A DNA stretch of 64,000 nt from positions 186,001-250,000 of the forward strand of contig BBZN01000001.1 of the NCBI GenBank assembly GCA_001304855.1. Direction: 5' to 3'. The position numbers were made by a program, and so were the translations under genes. Position 1 is the first letter of the stretch, and every line of letters begins with the position of its first letter. Below are positions 22,644 through 32,529 of this stretch, piece by piece. Below the pieces are notes generated by a model. The model made no database searches and had not been told where the DNA came from. It saw nothing but the letters and a program-made list of their open reading frames with translations. Source of the DNA: Clostridia bacterium UC5.1-1D2. Its GTDB lineage: Bacteria > Bacillota > Clostridia > Lachnospirales > Lachnospiraceae.

Positions 22644-23204
22644 ATGAAAGTATTGGGAATTAACAGCAGCGCCAGAAAGGACGGCAATACGGCAATATTG
22701 ATTTATAAAGTTTTTGAGGCGCTAAATACTTCAGGAATTGAAACCGAGCTTGTACAGTTTGCAGGAACCGTCATTGCGCCGTGTAAGGCGTGCTGGGCCT
22801 GCAAAAATCAGGGAAATTGCGTTCATGGTCAAGACGGTTTCCGGGAAGTTTTTAGAAAGATGAAGGAGGCGGACGGAATTCTTCTTGGCTCCCCGGTCTA
22901 TTCGGCAAATGTATCTGCAAATATGCAGGCGCTTTTAGAGCGGGCCGCCGTGGCAGGCGATATGAACCCCGGACTGTTTAAACACAAAGTTGGCGCAGCG
23001 GTGGCAGCAGCCCGAAGGTGGCGCTTTGCAGGCCATAGATACCATGAACCACTTTTTCCTGAACCATGAAATGTATGTGGCAGGCTCTACTTACTGGAAC
23101 ATGGGATTCGGGCAGACGCCGGGTGATGTCAAACAGGATCAGGAGGCCTTTGCAATATGGAAAATCTGGGTCAGAACATGGCATATCTGTTGAAAAGACT
23201 GTAA
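22644..23204 (+). CDS. Flavodoxin-family NAD(P)H-dependent oxidoreductase (two apparent frameshifts)
   Basis: FMN-binding iron-sulfur-flavoprotein-like/NADPH-dependent FMN reductase. N-terminal nucleotide loop NSSARKDGNTAIL, a Cys-rich stretch CKACWACKNQGNC that could hold a cluster or disulfide, and LLGSPVYSANVSANMQALLERA. ATG at 22644 follows GGAGG. Two losses break the frame at about 23017 (GGGG to GG) and about 23155 (AAA to AA); repaired, the protein is 187 residues and ends in NMAYLLKRL at 23204. Third enzyme of the hydrolase-AKR-flavodoxin cluster; together these suggest a redox detoxification role, unproven. Confidence 0.82.
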
Positions 23205-23363
23205 GAAGGCTCTGCACCCCTTATGGCTGGCGGGAGGAATGCAGCAGCTATCATAGGGAAACCCGCCTTCCTGTTTCTTTCGATGTAAGGAGTGGTAATG
23301 AAACCCGCATTTCTGCATATGATAGAATATAGCTTGTTGCAGAATGGGGGAGATGATTAAGAT

Positions 23364-23501
23364 ATGAGAAGAATATGCGGGCTTATGCTGTTCTGTTTTG
23401 GTTTCGGCATGGCGGTGCTGTTGTTTATTCCTGAGACAATCTTTACCTTCCTGTTCGTTATCGGCTGTTTAGTATTAGGATATAATTTGTTCTGTTGTTA
23501 A
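23364..23501 (+). CDS. Small hydrophobic membrane protein (45 aa)
   Basis: Unnamed small protein with two hydrophobic stretches: MRRICGLMLFCFGFGMAVLL then TFLFVIGCLVLGYNLFCC at the end. The paired Cys at the C-terminus and basic start resemble a small membrane protein I recall as common in Lachnospiraceae. ATG at 23364; upstream GGGGGAGATGATTAAGAT can act as ribosome binding site. It is followed by a strong terminator, so it closes the cluster. No function can be assigned. Confidence 0.65.
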   Translation: MRRICGLMLFCFGFGMAVLLFIPETIFTFLFVIGCLVLGYNLFCC

Positions 23502-23536
23502 TATAGCGGATCGGGTAGGAACTTAATAGGAGTCGT

Positions 23537-23584
23537 AAAGCCACTGGTTTCCGGTTATTTGCCGGAAGCCGGTGGCTTTTTTTG
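23537..23584 (+). terminator. Strong rho-independent terminator
   Basis: AAAGCCACTGG... pairs with CCGGTGGCTTT: a long stem (GCCACTGGTTTCCGG against CCGGAAGCCGGTGGC) with loop TTATTTG, followed by a run of T. Confidence 0.9.
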
Positions 23585-23657
23585 AGGGAAGAAAAAAAGA
23601 TTGGCGCTTTCAGCAGAACATAAAAAAAGATTCAAAAGCTGCATTTTGACAGTTTCT

Positions 23658-23683
23658 TAAGAAAATCTGTTATTTGCCGATAT
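23658..23683 (+). promoter_or_regulatory. Sigma-D (FliA-type) promoter for the chemoreceptor gene
   Basis: TAAG at 23658-23661 and GCCGATAT at 23676-23683 with a 14-base spacer. This is nearly the canonical motility sigma factor promoter TAAA-N14/15-GCCGATAT, about 90 bp upstream of an MCP gene, which fits motility-linked expression. Confidence 0.75.
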
Positions 23684-23774
23684 ATAATAAGGAGACTTGT
23701 AAGATGCAAACGTTTGTAAGCAGTTCTGCAAGCGGATTACAAGGTAATATAAAAGGAGAGGGAATGGTGATAGT

Positions 23775-25057
23775 ATGAAGGGAATAAAAGGAAAGATCAT
23801 GGTAAGTATGGTTTCTACGGTTGTGATATCCCTGCTGCTGTTAGGTATCGTCTGCGGGTATCTCAACTATAGCAGCACCAATGATACGCTGGAACAGACC
23901 ATGAAAGAGATGGCGATCATAACGGCGGATCGGGTCTCTCAGGAACTGACGGCATATAAGAATGTGGCCACCGAAGCAGGCTGTATTGAGCAATTATCCG
24001 ATCCCTTGGCAAGCCTATCTCAGCCTGTGCGAAACGGCTGAAGCTTCTGGCAGAGGGAGATTTAAGCAGTCCCGTTCCCCAGGTGAACGCCAGGGATGAA
24101 ACCGGGGAGCTGTCCGCTGCCACAAGCGTGATTGTCAACAGCATGTCAGGTATTCTGAAGGATTTGGATCAGGTTCTCGGGAAAATTGCAAACGGAAACC
24201 TGATGGCAGAAATTGAGGCAGGCGAACTATATGTGGGGGATTTTGCTTCACTGGTGGATTCTGTAAAGGGAATCATAGCCAAGCTTTCAGATACCATGCT
24301 TCAGATTACAACCTCGGCAGAACAGGTGTCAAGCGGCGCGGAACAGGTATCCGACGGAGCCCAGGCCCTGAGCCAGGGAACTACGGAGCAGGCCTCCTCC
24401 ATCCAGGAGCTGGCTGCCACAGTTGCTGAGATATCCGGACACATTGAACGGACGGCCGGCAGCGCCAGAACCGCCAATGAAAAGGTTGGCGTTATGCGTG
24501 AGGAACTGACCGGAAGCAATAAAAAAATGCGGGAAATGATAGAGGCTATGGACGAAATCACTTCCAGCTCCAATGAGATCAGCAAGATCATAAAAACCAT
24601 AGAAGACATTGCATTCCAGACGAATATCCTGGCGCTGAACGCCGCAGTGGAGGCGGCCAGGGCAGGGGAAGCAGGCAAAGGCTTTGCTGTAGTTGCCGAT
24701 GAAGTGAGAAATCTGGCTACTAAAAGTTCGGTCGCTTCCAAGGATACCTCAGCCCTGATTGAACATTCCCTGGAGTCTGTGGAGAGGGGAACCGGCATTG
24801 CAGGGGAGGCTGCCGCTTCCATGGACGCTTCGGTCAAGAGCGCCAACGAGGTTACGGAGATGTTCGGCAAAATCGCGGAGGCCGCAGAGGAACAGGCGCG
24901 TTCCGTCACTCAGGTGACCTTGGGATTGGATCAGATTTCGAGCGTGGTTCAGACCAATGCCGCCACAGCGGAAGAAAGCGCTGCAGCCAGCCAGGAATTA
25001 TCAGGACAGGCAGCCATGCTGGAAGAACTGGTGGCACGTTTCAAAATTAAAAAATAA
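23775..25057 (+). CDS. Methyl-accepting chemotaxis protein with internal deletion of its sensor region
   Basis: Chemoreceptor. Residues 8-32 form the first membrane segment; about 45 residues of an extracellular Cache-like sensor follow, ending near [13 protein letters not shown]. The sequence then jumps, at about 24000-24010, straight into the cytoplasmic end of the second membrane segment: [21 protein letters not shown], in another frame. The signalling domain is complete with the conserved hairpin tip ([20 protein letters not shown]). About 250 residues and the second membrane segment are missing relative to the usual size. The cut is not a simple homopolymer indel; assembly loss or true deletion are both possible. 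Confidence 0.8.
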
Positions 25058-25067
25058 AAAGCTTAAA

Positions 25068-25110
25068 AAGAAGGCATTGCCTGCCGACAACCGTCGGGGC
25101 AATGCTTCTT
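25068..25110. terminator. Bidirectional terminator between the chemoreceptor gene and rpmB
   Basis: AAGAAGGCATTGCC pairs with GGGCAATGCTTCTT around TGCCGACAACCGTC. A-rich upstream and T-containing downstream flanks let it serve both convergent genes. Confidence 0.8.
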
Positions 25111-25132
25111 AAATGAATCATGTACTGTTTAA

Positions 25133-25318
25133 TTACGCTCTTTCCACAAGGCCGGAACGTAAGCAGGAAGTACATACGTACATCTTCTGACTTCCGCCGT
25201 TAACTTTAACCTTAACAGACTTTACATTCGCTTTCCACATCTTGTTGGACCTTCTATGGGAATGGCTCACTTTATTGCCAAAATGAGCTGCCTTTTCACA
25301 GATTACACACTTAGCCAT
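25133..25318 (-). CDS. rpmB: 50S ribosomal protein L28
   Basis: 61-residue ribosomal protein of the large subunit. MAKCVICEKAAHFGNKVSHS has a CxxC pair, and a second pair CTSC lies near the end, so this is the zinc-binding form. The start at 25318 is set by a strong AAGGAGG seven to eight bases upstream; the longer upstream frame is discarded. Divergent from the asp23-like gene, the standard Firmicutes arrangement with rpmB-asp23-yloV. Confidence 0.96.
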   Translation of the reverse strand: MAKCVICEKAAHFGNKVSHSHRRSNKMWKANVKSVKVKVNGGSQKMYVCTSCLRSGLVERA

Positions 25319-25588
25319 ACTATTGCACCTCCTTAACACGTTACTTGGATTTCCATATAAGTAAAAATCCACAACAAATGTATGATACCAGAAAGTGATA
25401 AAATTTGCAAAGTGAAAAAACAAAAAATTTATTTCTTTTTTTCAGAAAATAGTGTATACTGTCTCTAGTAAAAGGAACTTTGCGGTATGAGGCATGAAAA
25501 ATCCTGCCGTGTATCGGGGAGAACCTTCACACGGCTGCGTCAGCAGCACAGGCGCGGCGTGTTTAATGGAAAGATTGGAGGCATGTGT

Positions 25589-25945
25589 ATGAAGGGACGA
25601 ATCAGCAATAAGATGGGTGAAATTCAAATTAACCCGGATGTGATTGCTTTATATGCAGGAACCATCGCAGTGGAGTGCTTTGGCATTGTCGGCATGGCGG
25701 CAGTGAGCATGAAAGACGGACTGGTTAAGCTTTTAAAGAGAGAAAGTCTGACTCATGGCATTAATGTGGATATTATAGACAACAAGATATCCATTGATTT
25801 TCATGTAATCGTATCCTACGGGGTCAGTATATCCGCAGTATCTGACAACTTAATCGAAAGCGTGAAATACAGAGTAGAGGAATTCACCGGCATGGAGGTT
25901 GAGAAAATCAACATCTTTGTAGAAGGTGTGAGAGTGATTGATTAG
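25589..25945 (+). CDS. Asp23/Gls24 family envelope protein
   Basis: 118-residue Asp23/Gls24 (YloU-like) protein. Characteristic stretch INPDVIALYAGTIAVECFGI and the end VEKINIFVEGVRV. Family members associate with the membrane and cell-envelope stress; the exact role is unknown. ATG at 25589 follows GGAGG seven bases upstream. The stop overlaps the ribosome binding site of the next gene, so the two are co-translated. Normal length, intact. Confidence 0.93.
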   Translation: MKGRISNKMGEIQINPDVIALYAGTIAVECFGIVGMAAVSMKDGLVKLLKRESLTHGINVDIIDNKISIDFHVIVSYGVSISAVSDNLIESVKYRVEEFTGMEVEKINIFVEGVRVID

Positions 25946-25958
25946 GAGGAAGTTACCT

Positions 25959-27655
25959 GTGGGTGTAAGTACAATTGATGCCGGGATGGTCAAAAATGCG
26001 TTCCTGGCAGGAGCTAAGGCCCTGGAGGCCAAGAAAGACTGGATTAATGAACTGAATGTGTTCCCTGTCCCGGACGGGGACACGGGAACCAACATGACAC
26101 TGACGATTATGGCTGCTGCAAGGGAAGTGGCGGAACTGGAGTCACCTACGATGGATGAGCTGGCAAGGGCTATTTCATCCGGATCTCTTCGGGGGGCAAG
26201 GGGAAATTCCGGAGTTATTCTGTCTCAGCTTCTCAGAGGTTTTACAAAAGAGATTAAAGGAAATGATGAGATAACCACCACCATCCTGGCCAACGCCATG
26301 GTGAGAGGTACGGAGACTGCCTACAAGGCGGTTATGAAACCTAAGGAGGGAACGATTCTTACAGTGGCCAAGGGCATGTCCGACAAGGCTCTGGAGATGG
26401 CTTCCTGCACAGACGATATTGAGACCTTTGCTGCCGAGGTCATCCGGCATGGAGACTATATACTGGATCAGACTCCGGAGATACTTCCTGTGTTAAAACA
26501 GGCGGGGGTTGTAGATTCAGGCGGCCAGGGGCTGATGCAGGTGGTAAAGGGGGCATTTGACGGACTGACAGGAAAGACCGGCGACTTTTCTTTGGGAAGT
26601 GAGTCCGCGCCCGTGAAACCGTCCAAACGTCGGCAAGAGGGGCTGCAAGGACGGATATAGATACGGCGGATATTAAATTTGGATACTGTACAGAGTTTAT
26701 TATTAACCTGGAAAAGGAATTTGCTGAAGAAGAGGAGCTGGGATTTAAGACGTATCTGGAATCCATCGGCGATTCTTTGGTTGTGGTATCCGACGAGGAG
26801 ATTGTGAAGGTCCATGTGCACACCAACCATCCCGGCCTGGCCTTTGAGAAGGCTTTGACCTTTGGGTCTTTGTCACGCATGAAGGTCGATAACATGAGGG
26901 AGGAGCACCAGGAGCGGGTGATTCAGGATGCAGAGAGAATTGCCAGAGAGCAGGCTGAGGAAAAGGCGGCCAAAGAAGGAGGGCTTTCGGAGCGAAAGGA
27001 GTACGGATTTATTGCAGTTTCCAGCGGCGAGGGATTAAAGGAAATATTTAAGGGAATCGGTACCGACTATCTGATCGAGGGAGGACAGACGATGAATCCC
27101 AGCACAGAGGATATGCTGAACGCCATCCACAAGGTGAATGCCGACAACATTTTCATCCTGCCCAACAATAAAAACATTATCATGGCTGCACAGCAGGCCG
27201 GAGCCTTGACAGAGGATAAAACGATCATTGTAATCCCATCCAAAACCGTACCACAGGGAATTACGGCGCTGGTGAATTTCATGCCGGATTTATCTCCCGG
27301 GGAGAATTTGAAAAATATGGCCTCCGAGATGGAGAATGTAAAGACCGCTCAGGTGACCTATGCGGTGAGAACCACCAATATAGACGGCAATGATATACAA
27401 GAGGGAGATATCATGGCTATCGGAGACCAGGGGATACTGGCAGTGGGCAAAGAGAGGGGACGTACAGCCCTTGACGCTTTAAAGGCTATGCTGGATGAGG
27501 ATTCCGAACTGATAACGGTTTATTACGGCGGCGATGTGCCGGAGGGAGAAGCCAGGGCTTTGATAAGCCAGGCGGAACAGCTATTCCCGGATAAGGAGAT
27601 TGAACTCCAGTATGGCGGTCAGCCTATCTACTATTATCTTATATCCGCAGAATAA
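25959..27655 (+). CDS. DAK2 domain/YloV-like fatty acid kinase FakA homologue (one apparent frameshift)
   Basis: Two-part protein: an N-terminal DhaL-type kinase domain with NVFPVPDGDTGTNMT and GSLRGARGNSGVILSQ, and a C-terminal DegV-partner region ending YGGQPIYYYLISAE. This architecture is that of FakA (YloV), which phosphorylates fatty acids bound to a DegV/FakB protein. The GTG at 25959 is chosen as start because AGGAGGA lies nine bases upstream; the earlier frame would enter the asp23-like gene. A lost A at about 26628 (AAAA to AAA) is repaired to 565 residues. Functional name is by family. Confidence 0.85.
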
Positions 27656-27679
27656 AACTTACTAAAGAGAGGTATGAAA

Positions 27680-28299
27680 ATGGCAAGATGGGTCAGAGAT
27701 GAGCAGTTAAACCAGCCGGAGGATTTTGTCAGGTTTATAATGGAGGATTATCTGAACAAAAACGGCTTTAAGAAAAAAATGCATAAGGGCCAGGAAGTCT
27801 GGCAGGAAGGCGACGGCTTTCTGGTGATGGCCAGATTTGTGCGTTACGAATATGCAGAGGGAAAAATCCACCTGGAGGCGTGGGTTGGAAAGGGCAGGGA
27901 GAATCCGCTCAAGGGGTTTGTGGGCGCGCTGCCTAAGAAAATGTTCCGTGAGGGCCTGGAAGAATTGATAGGTTTGCTGCACCAGCCGCTGCCTCAGGGG
28001 CAGACGACTCCCCAGGGAAGCGTAGTGCAGGTGCAGGTGGCGGATCACGGAAAGTATGCGGTTCCTGCTCTGGTTCTTTCCATTGCAGGGGTTATAGTAG
28101 CTTTATTTTTTGCAGCCTTGGGCGGTATCCTTTTAGGCGGAGTGGGAATTACCCTTGGACAGAAGGCCAGAAATTCTGCCAAGCCAATATAGCCAATGCC
28201 GCCGTGGTTCTGGGAATTATCGCTTTGGTGATTGCAATTATCGGCTACCTGCTGAATATATTTTTTGCAGTATCCATAATTGCGGATTTAGTTAGATAA
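27680..28299 (+). CDS. Membrane protein with DUF4190-like C-terminus (one apparent frameshift)
   Basis: Unnamed protein. Residues 1-115 are soluble (RWVRDEQLNQPEDFVRFI, VWQEGDGFLVMARFVRYEY); then two membrane segments (PALVLSIAGVIVALFFAALG, and after the frameshift VVLGIIALVIAIIGYLLNI) frame a short LGQKARNS loop, the DUF4190-like pattern. ATG at 27680 is preferred to 27674 because AGAGAGG then has proper spacing. A lost G at about 28183 (AAGGCC to AAGCC) is repaired to 206 residues, ending at 28299. It may anchor a soluble domain to the membrane; role unknown. Confidence 0.65.
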
Positions 28300-28324
28300 A
28301 TCGATGAAAGGAGAGATAGTAAGT

Positions 28325-29028
28325 ATGAATGAAGAAATGATGAACCGATCCTATGAAGTCCAGGTGGAGGGAGAGTCCCTGGGGCGTTACACTGCCAAAA
28401 CATTCGGTTGGATGTTTTTAGGCCTGTTGGTTACCTTTGCAGTTGCCGTGGGAGGATACAGGGCAGATTTGGTTTTCTATCTGTCAAATATTCCCTATTG
28501 GTATTATGCCTTGTGGTGGCAGAGCTGGGAGTTGTTATTTACCTGTCTGCCAGGATTGAGAAGATGTCTGTGGCTATGGCCAGGACGATGTTCTTCCTGT
28601 ATGCAGTTATCAACGGCGTCTTTTTCTCAGCATATCTGTATATTTTTGATTTGACCATTCTGTGGATGGTATTTGGAGTGACCTCCGTATTCTTCGGCAT
28701 AATGGCTGCCATCGGCTGGTTTGGAAATATTAATTTTGCAAAGCTGCGCCCGTTTTTGATGGGCGGACTGGTATTCCTGTTCTTTTTCTGGATATTGGCT
28801 ATGTTTATTGATTTAAGCGCCTTTGAAACCACCGTGTGCACCGTGGGTATCTTTGTGTTCCTGCTGCTCACTGCATATGACGTGAAGAAGATTCAGGCAT
28901 ACTACGTGTATTACGGCCAGATGCCTGAGATGGCTGCCAAGGCTTCCATCTTCTCAGCGCTGCAGCTGTACCTGGATTTCATCAATCTGTTCCTGTATAT
29001 TTTAAGAATTCTGGGCAGGAAAAAATAA
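28325..29028 (+). CDS. Bax inhibitor-1/YccA family membrane protein (one apparent frameshift)
   Basis: Integral membrane protein of the BI-1 (UPF0005) family, about seven membrane segments, some members calcium-leak channels. Visible blocks are GRYTAKTFGWMFLGLLVTFA, VINGVFFSAYLYIF, FLLLTAYDVKKIQAYYV and ASIFSALQLYLDFINLFLYI, the last with the family Asp. ATG at 28325 follows AAGGAGAG. A lost G at about 28513 (TTGGTGG to TTGTGG) is repaired to 234 residues. Function in this organism unknown. Confidence 0.9.
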
Positions 29029-29055
29029 GTTTCATGATAAAACTGTAATTGCAGA

Positions 29056-29095
29056 CGGCTGCTGTACCCGGTTGGATATGGCAGCCGCCTTTTTA
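29056..29095 (+). terminator. Terminator after the BI-1 family gene
   Basis: CGGCTGC (29056-29062) pairs with GCAGCCG (29081-29087), followed by CCTTTTTA. Confidence 0.8.
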
Positions 29096-29130
29096 CTGCG
29101 GCGCAGAAATCATATGCCGTAAAAGCCGCC

Positions 29131-29330
29131 GGGCCTGCCATAGGCTGGGGGAAAAGGCTGGCGGCAGGCCCAAGAGAGGCCGGGCCTGCCACAGGCTGGG
29201 GGAAAAGCTGGCGGCAGGCCCAAGAGAGGCCGGGCCTGCCATAGGCCGGGGGAAAAGCTGGCGGCAGGCCCAAGAGAGGCCAGGCCTGCCATAGGCCGGG
29301 GGGAAAGCTGGCGGCAGGCCAAGAGGCCAG
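29131..29330. repeat. Tandem array of four 50-bp hairpin repeats
   Basis: Units begin at 29131, 29182, 29232 and 29282 (spacing 51, 50, 50). Each begins GGGCCTGCC and, about 30 bases later, carries the exact reverse complement GGCAGGCCC (8-9 bp stem), with a G/A-rich loop containing GGCTGGGGGAAAAGCTGG, then AAGAGAGGCC. The fourth differs slightly. The array fills most of the 29029-29458 gap before the ROK kinase gene. The open frames on the minus strand here only reflect the repeat. Confidence 0.85.
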
Positions 29331-29458
29331 GCCGGTCACGGACTAAGGAAAAAGCTAGGTGGCAGACCATAGGAAAATGGAAGCTTGCCATCAGGGGCAG
29401 GGACGCTATAATAATAGATAAATGAAACTAAGATTTTCAACTAAAGGAGGATACACAC

Positions 29459-30330
29459 ATGTTAATCGGAGCGTTGGAAGCAGGAGGCACGAAGATGGTC
29501 TGCGCCATCGGAACAGAAGATGGGACTATATTAGAACAGAAATCCATTCCCACTACCACACCGGAGGAAACCATCCCGAGAATCGTGGAGTATTTTAAGG
29601 ACAAGGATATTAAAGCCCTTGGAGTGGCTGCTTTCGGGCCTGTAGATGTAAATCCGGAGTCTGAAACTTACGGCTATATTCTGGACACGCCCAAGCTGGC
29701 CTGGAGGCATAAGGATCTCCTGGGGGGACTGAAGGAAGCTTTGAAGGTACCCATGGGACTGGACACGGACGTCAACGGCTCCTGCCTGGGCGAGCTGACC
29801 TACGGCTGTGCCAAGGGTCTGGACAGTGCTGTGTATATTACCATCGGAACCGGTGTGGGAGTGGGGATCTGCACCAATGGAAAACTGCTCCACGGCATGC
29901 TTCACCCTGAAGGAGGCCATATACTTCTGGAGCGTCACCCTCAGGACCCCAAAGGCGGAATCTGCCCCTACCATTCAAACTGCCTGGAGGCTTTGCCAGC
30001 GGCCCTTCCATTGAGGCCAGATGGGGCAAAAAAGCGGTGGATCTGGTGGACGTGCCGGAAGTGTGGGAGCTGGAGAGCTGCTACATTGCCCAGGCTCTTG
30101 TAGATTATATTATGATTCTTTCACCTCAGAAGATTATCCTGGGGGGCGGCGTTATGCATCAGAGACAGCTCTTTCCTCTGATCAGGGCTAAAGTTCTGGA
30201 GCTCGTAGGCGGCTATATCAACACCAAAGAGCTGCAGGATATTGACAATTATATTGTTCCTGCCAGTTTAAACGACGACCAGGGAATTATGGGATGTATT
30301 AAACTGGGACTGGACGCGCTGAATATGTAA
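29459..30330 (+). CDS. ROK-family sugar kinase, fructokinase-like (one apparent frameshift)
   Basis: ROK-fold (ASKHA) sugar kinase. N-terminal ATP-binding loop GALEAGGTKMVCAIG, DTDVNGSCLGELTYG with the catalytic Asp, ITIGTGVGVGI, and the zinc site HPEGGHILLERHP with CPYHSNCLEG; late IILGGGVMHQ. This set matches fructokinase/glucokinase ROK enzymes; the precise sugar is not determined by the sequence. ATG at 29459 follows AAAGGAGG. A lost G at about 29992 (GGG to GG, in the C-L-E-G block) is repaired to 290 residues. Stands 30-40 bp before recG; its leader is the hairpin array. Confidence 0.88.
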
Positions 30331-30369
30331 TCACTGCCAGGCCGGTTTCTCTAAAAGGAGCTTTTCACA

Positions 30370-32416
30370 ATGTTAAACGGACAGCCTGTAAATACATTAA
30401 AGGGAATTGGGGAAAAGACGGGCAAACTCTTTGAAAAATTGGGGATTTTTACGGTGGGAGATCTTCTTTCTTACTACCCGAGGGCCTATGATACTTACGA
30501 GGCGCCAGTGGCCGTTGGACAGTTGAAGGAACAGACGGTGATGGCAGTGGAAGCAGTGCTCACAAGAGCGCCGGATCTTCTGCGTTTAAACCGCATGCAG
30601 ATCGTTTCTGTTTCTCACAAGGATCTGACAGGTTCCCTTCAGATATGCTGGTATAATATGCCCTACATGAGGGCTAATTTAAAGTCAGGTGAGCAATATG
30701 TTTTCCGGGGAAGGATAGTGAGAAAACGGGGCCGTCTGATTATGGAGCAGCCTCAGGTATTCACCGCCGGGAGTTATGAGGCAGTGGTCAATTCCATGCA
30801 GCCTATCTACGGACAGACAAAAGGCCTCACAAACAAAACAATTGTAAAAACCCAGATTCAGGCGATGGAAGCCAGACAGATGGAACGGGAATATATGCCT
30901 GCGGATTTGAGGCGCAAATATGAGCTGTCTGAAATCAACTATGCCATAGAGCATATACATTTTCCCGCAGACAGGACAGAACTTCTTTTCGCCAGAAAGC
31001 GTCTGGTTTTCGATGAGTTTTTTATGTTTTTGGTGGGCGTGCGTAGGCTGAAGGAACAGAGGACAGACAGAAGGTCCCCCTATATCATTGTGCGGAGGCC
31101 GGAGGTGGAGGCTGTAAAAGATAAACTTTCCTATAAACTTACCGGCGCCCAGGAGCGGGCTCTGGAGGAAGTATATCTGGATATGGAAAAAGGTCTGGTG
31201 ATGAACCGCCTGATCCAGGGGGATGTGGGCTCGGGAAAAACAATTATTGCGATTCTGTCCCTTCTTCAGGCCGCGTACAATGGATATCAGGGAGCATTGA
31301 TGGCGCCCACTGAAGTGCTGGCAAGGCAGCATTTTGAGTCTATGACCTCTCTTTTTTTAGAACAGGGAATTGAAAAGAGGCCTGTGCTGATAACCGGCTC
31401 CATGACTGCCAAAGAAAAGAGGCTGGCCTATGAGAAAATTGCAAGCCATGAAGCGGATATTATTATTGGCACCCATGCATTGATTCAGGAGAAGGTGGTT
31501 TACGACAATCTGGCCCTGGTTATAACGGACGAGCAGCACCGGTTCGGCGTGGGGCAGAGAGAGCTTTTAAGCGGCAAGGGACAGGAGCCTCATGTGATGG
31601 TCATGAGCGCTACGCCTATTCCCAGAACCCTGGCTATTATTCTATATGGAGATTTGGATATCTCCGTTATAGACGAACTTCCTGCAGGCCGCCAGATGAT
31701 CCGAAATTGCGTGGTGGATACCAGTTACCGCCCTAAAGCCTACGCATTTATTCAAAAACAGGTGGAGGAGGGACATCAGGCCTACATTATCTGCCTATGG
31801 TGGAGGAGAGCGAGATGATCGAGGCTGAGAACGTCCTCGATTACACGAAGATGCTTAGAAGGGAACTGCCATCCTCTATTACAATCGAATATCTTCACGG
31901 CAAGATGAAGGGTAGGGAAAAAAATGCAGTTATGGAACGCTTTGCAGAAGGAGAAATTCAGGTTCTGGTATCCACTACAGTGATTGAAGTGGGGGTTAAT
32001 GTCCCCAATGCCACTGTGATGATGATTGAGAATGCAGAGCGTTTTGGGCTTGCCCAGCTTCACCAGCTGAGAGGAAGGGTAGGCAGAGGCAGCGCACAGT
32101 CCTACTGTATCATGGTCAACTGTTCCCGGGACGAGAGCGCAGGGGAGCGCCTGGATATACTGAACCGGTCCAACGACGGCTTTTACATCGCCTCAGAGGA
32201 CTTAAAGCTGAGAGGGCCGGGAGATATCTTCGGCCTGAGGCAAAGCGGGGACATGGAATTTAAGTTGCTGACATATTTACAGACGCCAATATACTTAAGA
32301 CTGTCTCTGAGGAAGTAAACCGGCTGCTGGACGAGGATCCTGGGCTGGAGAAGGAGGAGCACAGGGAACTGAAACGCCGAATCGGAGACTATCTGGTTCC
32401 GGAAGTTTATCTGTGA
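30370..32416 (+). CDS. recG: ATP-dependent DNA helicase RecG (two apparent frameshifts)
   Basis: Branch-migration helicase that remodels stalled forks and Holliday junctions. N-terminal wedge/OB region (LKGIGEKTGKLFEKLGIFTVGDL), then the helicase core: Walker A GDVGSGKTI, DEQH box ITDEQHRFGVGQ, motif III SATPIPRT, and motifs V/VI with VIEVGVNVPNATVM and HQLRGRVGRG. Breaks at about 31797 (CCC to CC, in YIICPMVEES) and 32271 (GG to G). Repaired length is 682 residues, ending at 32416. Syntenic with yloV and coaD as in many Clostridia. Confidence 0.95.
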
Positions 32417-32529
32417 TTTCAGATCAGGCATTCGCCGGGGCCATAACCGGAAGAGGGACTTTTCTGTGCTGCTTACGGGTGAATCCCTGAACACGGCGGA
32501 AACTTATCTATGGAAGGAGAATAAAAAGT

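Noticed and set aside
29131-29330. Possible CRISPR array
   Set aside because: Units are contiguous and self-complementary with no unique spacers between them; no cas genes are nearby.
29049-29391. Open frames on both strands encoding Pro/Ala/Gly-rich repeats
   Set aside because: They arise from the 50-bp hairpin array; no start signals and no recognisable domain.
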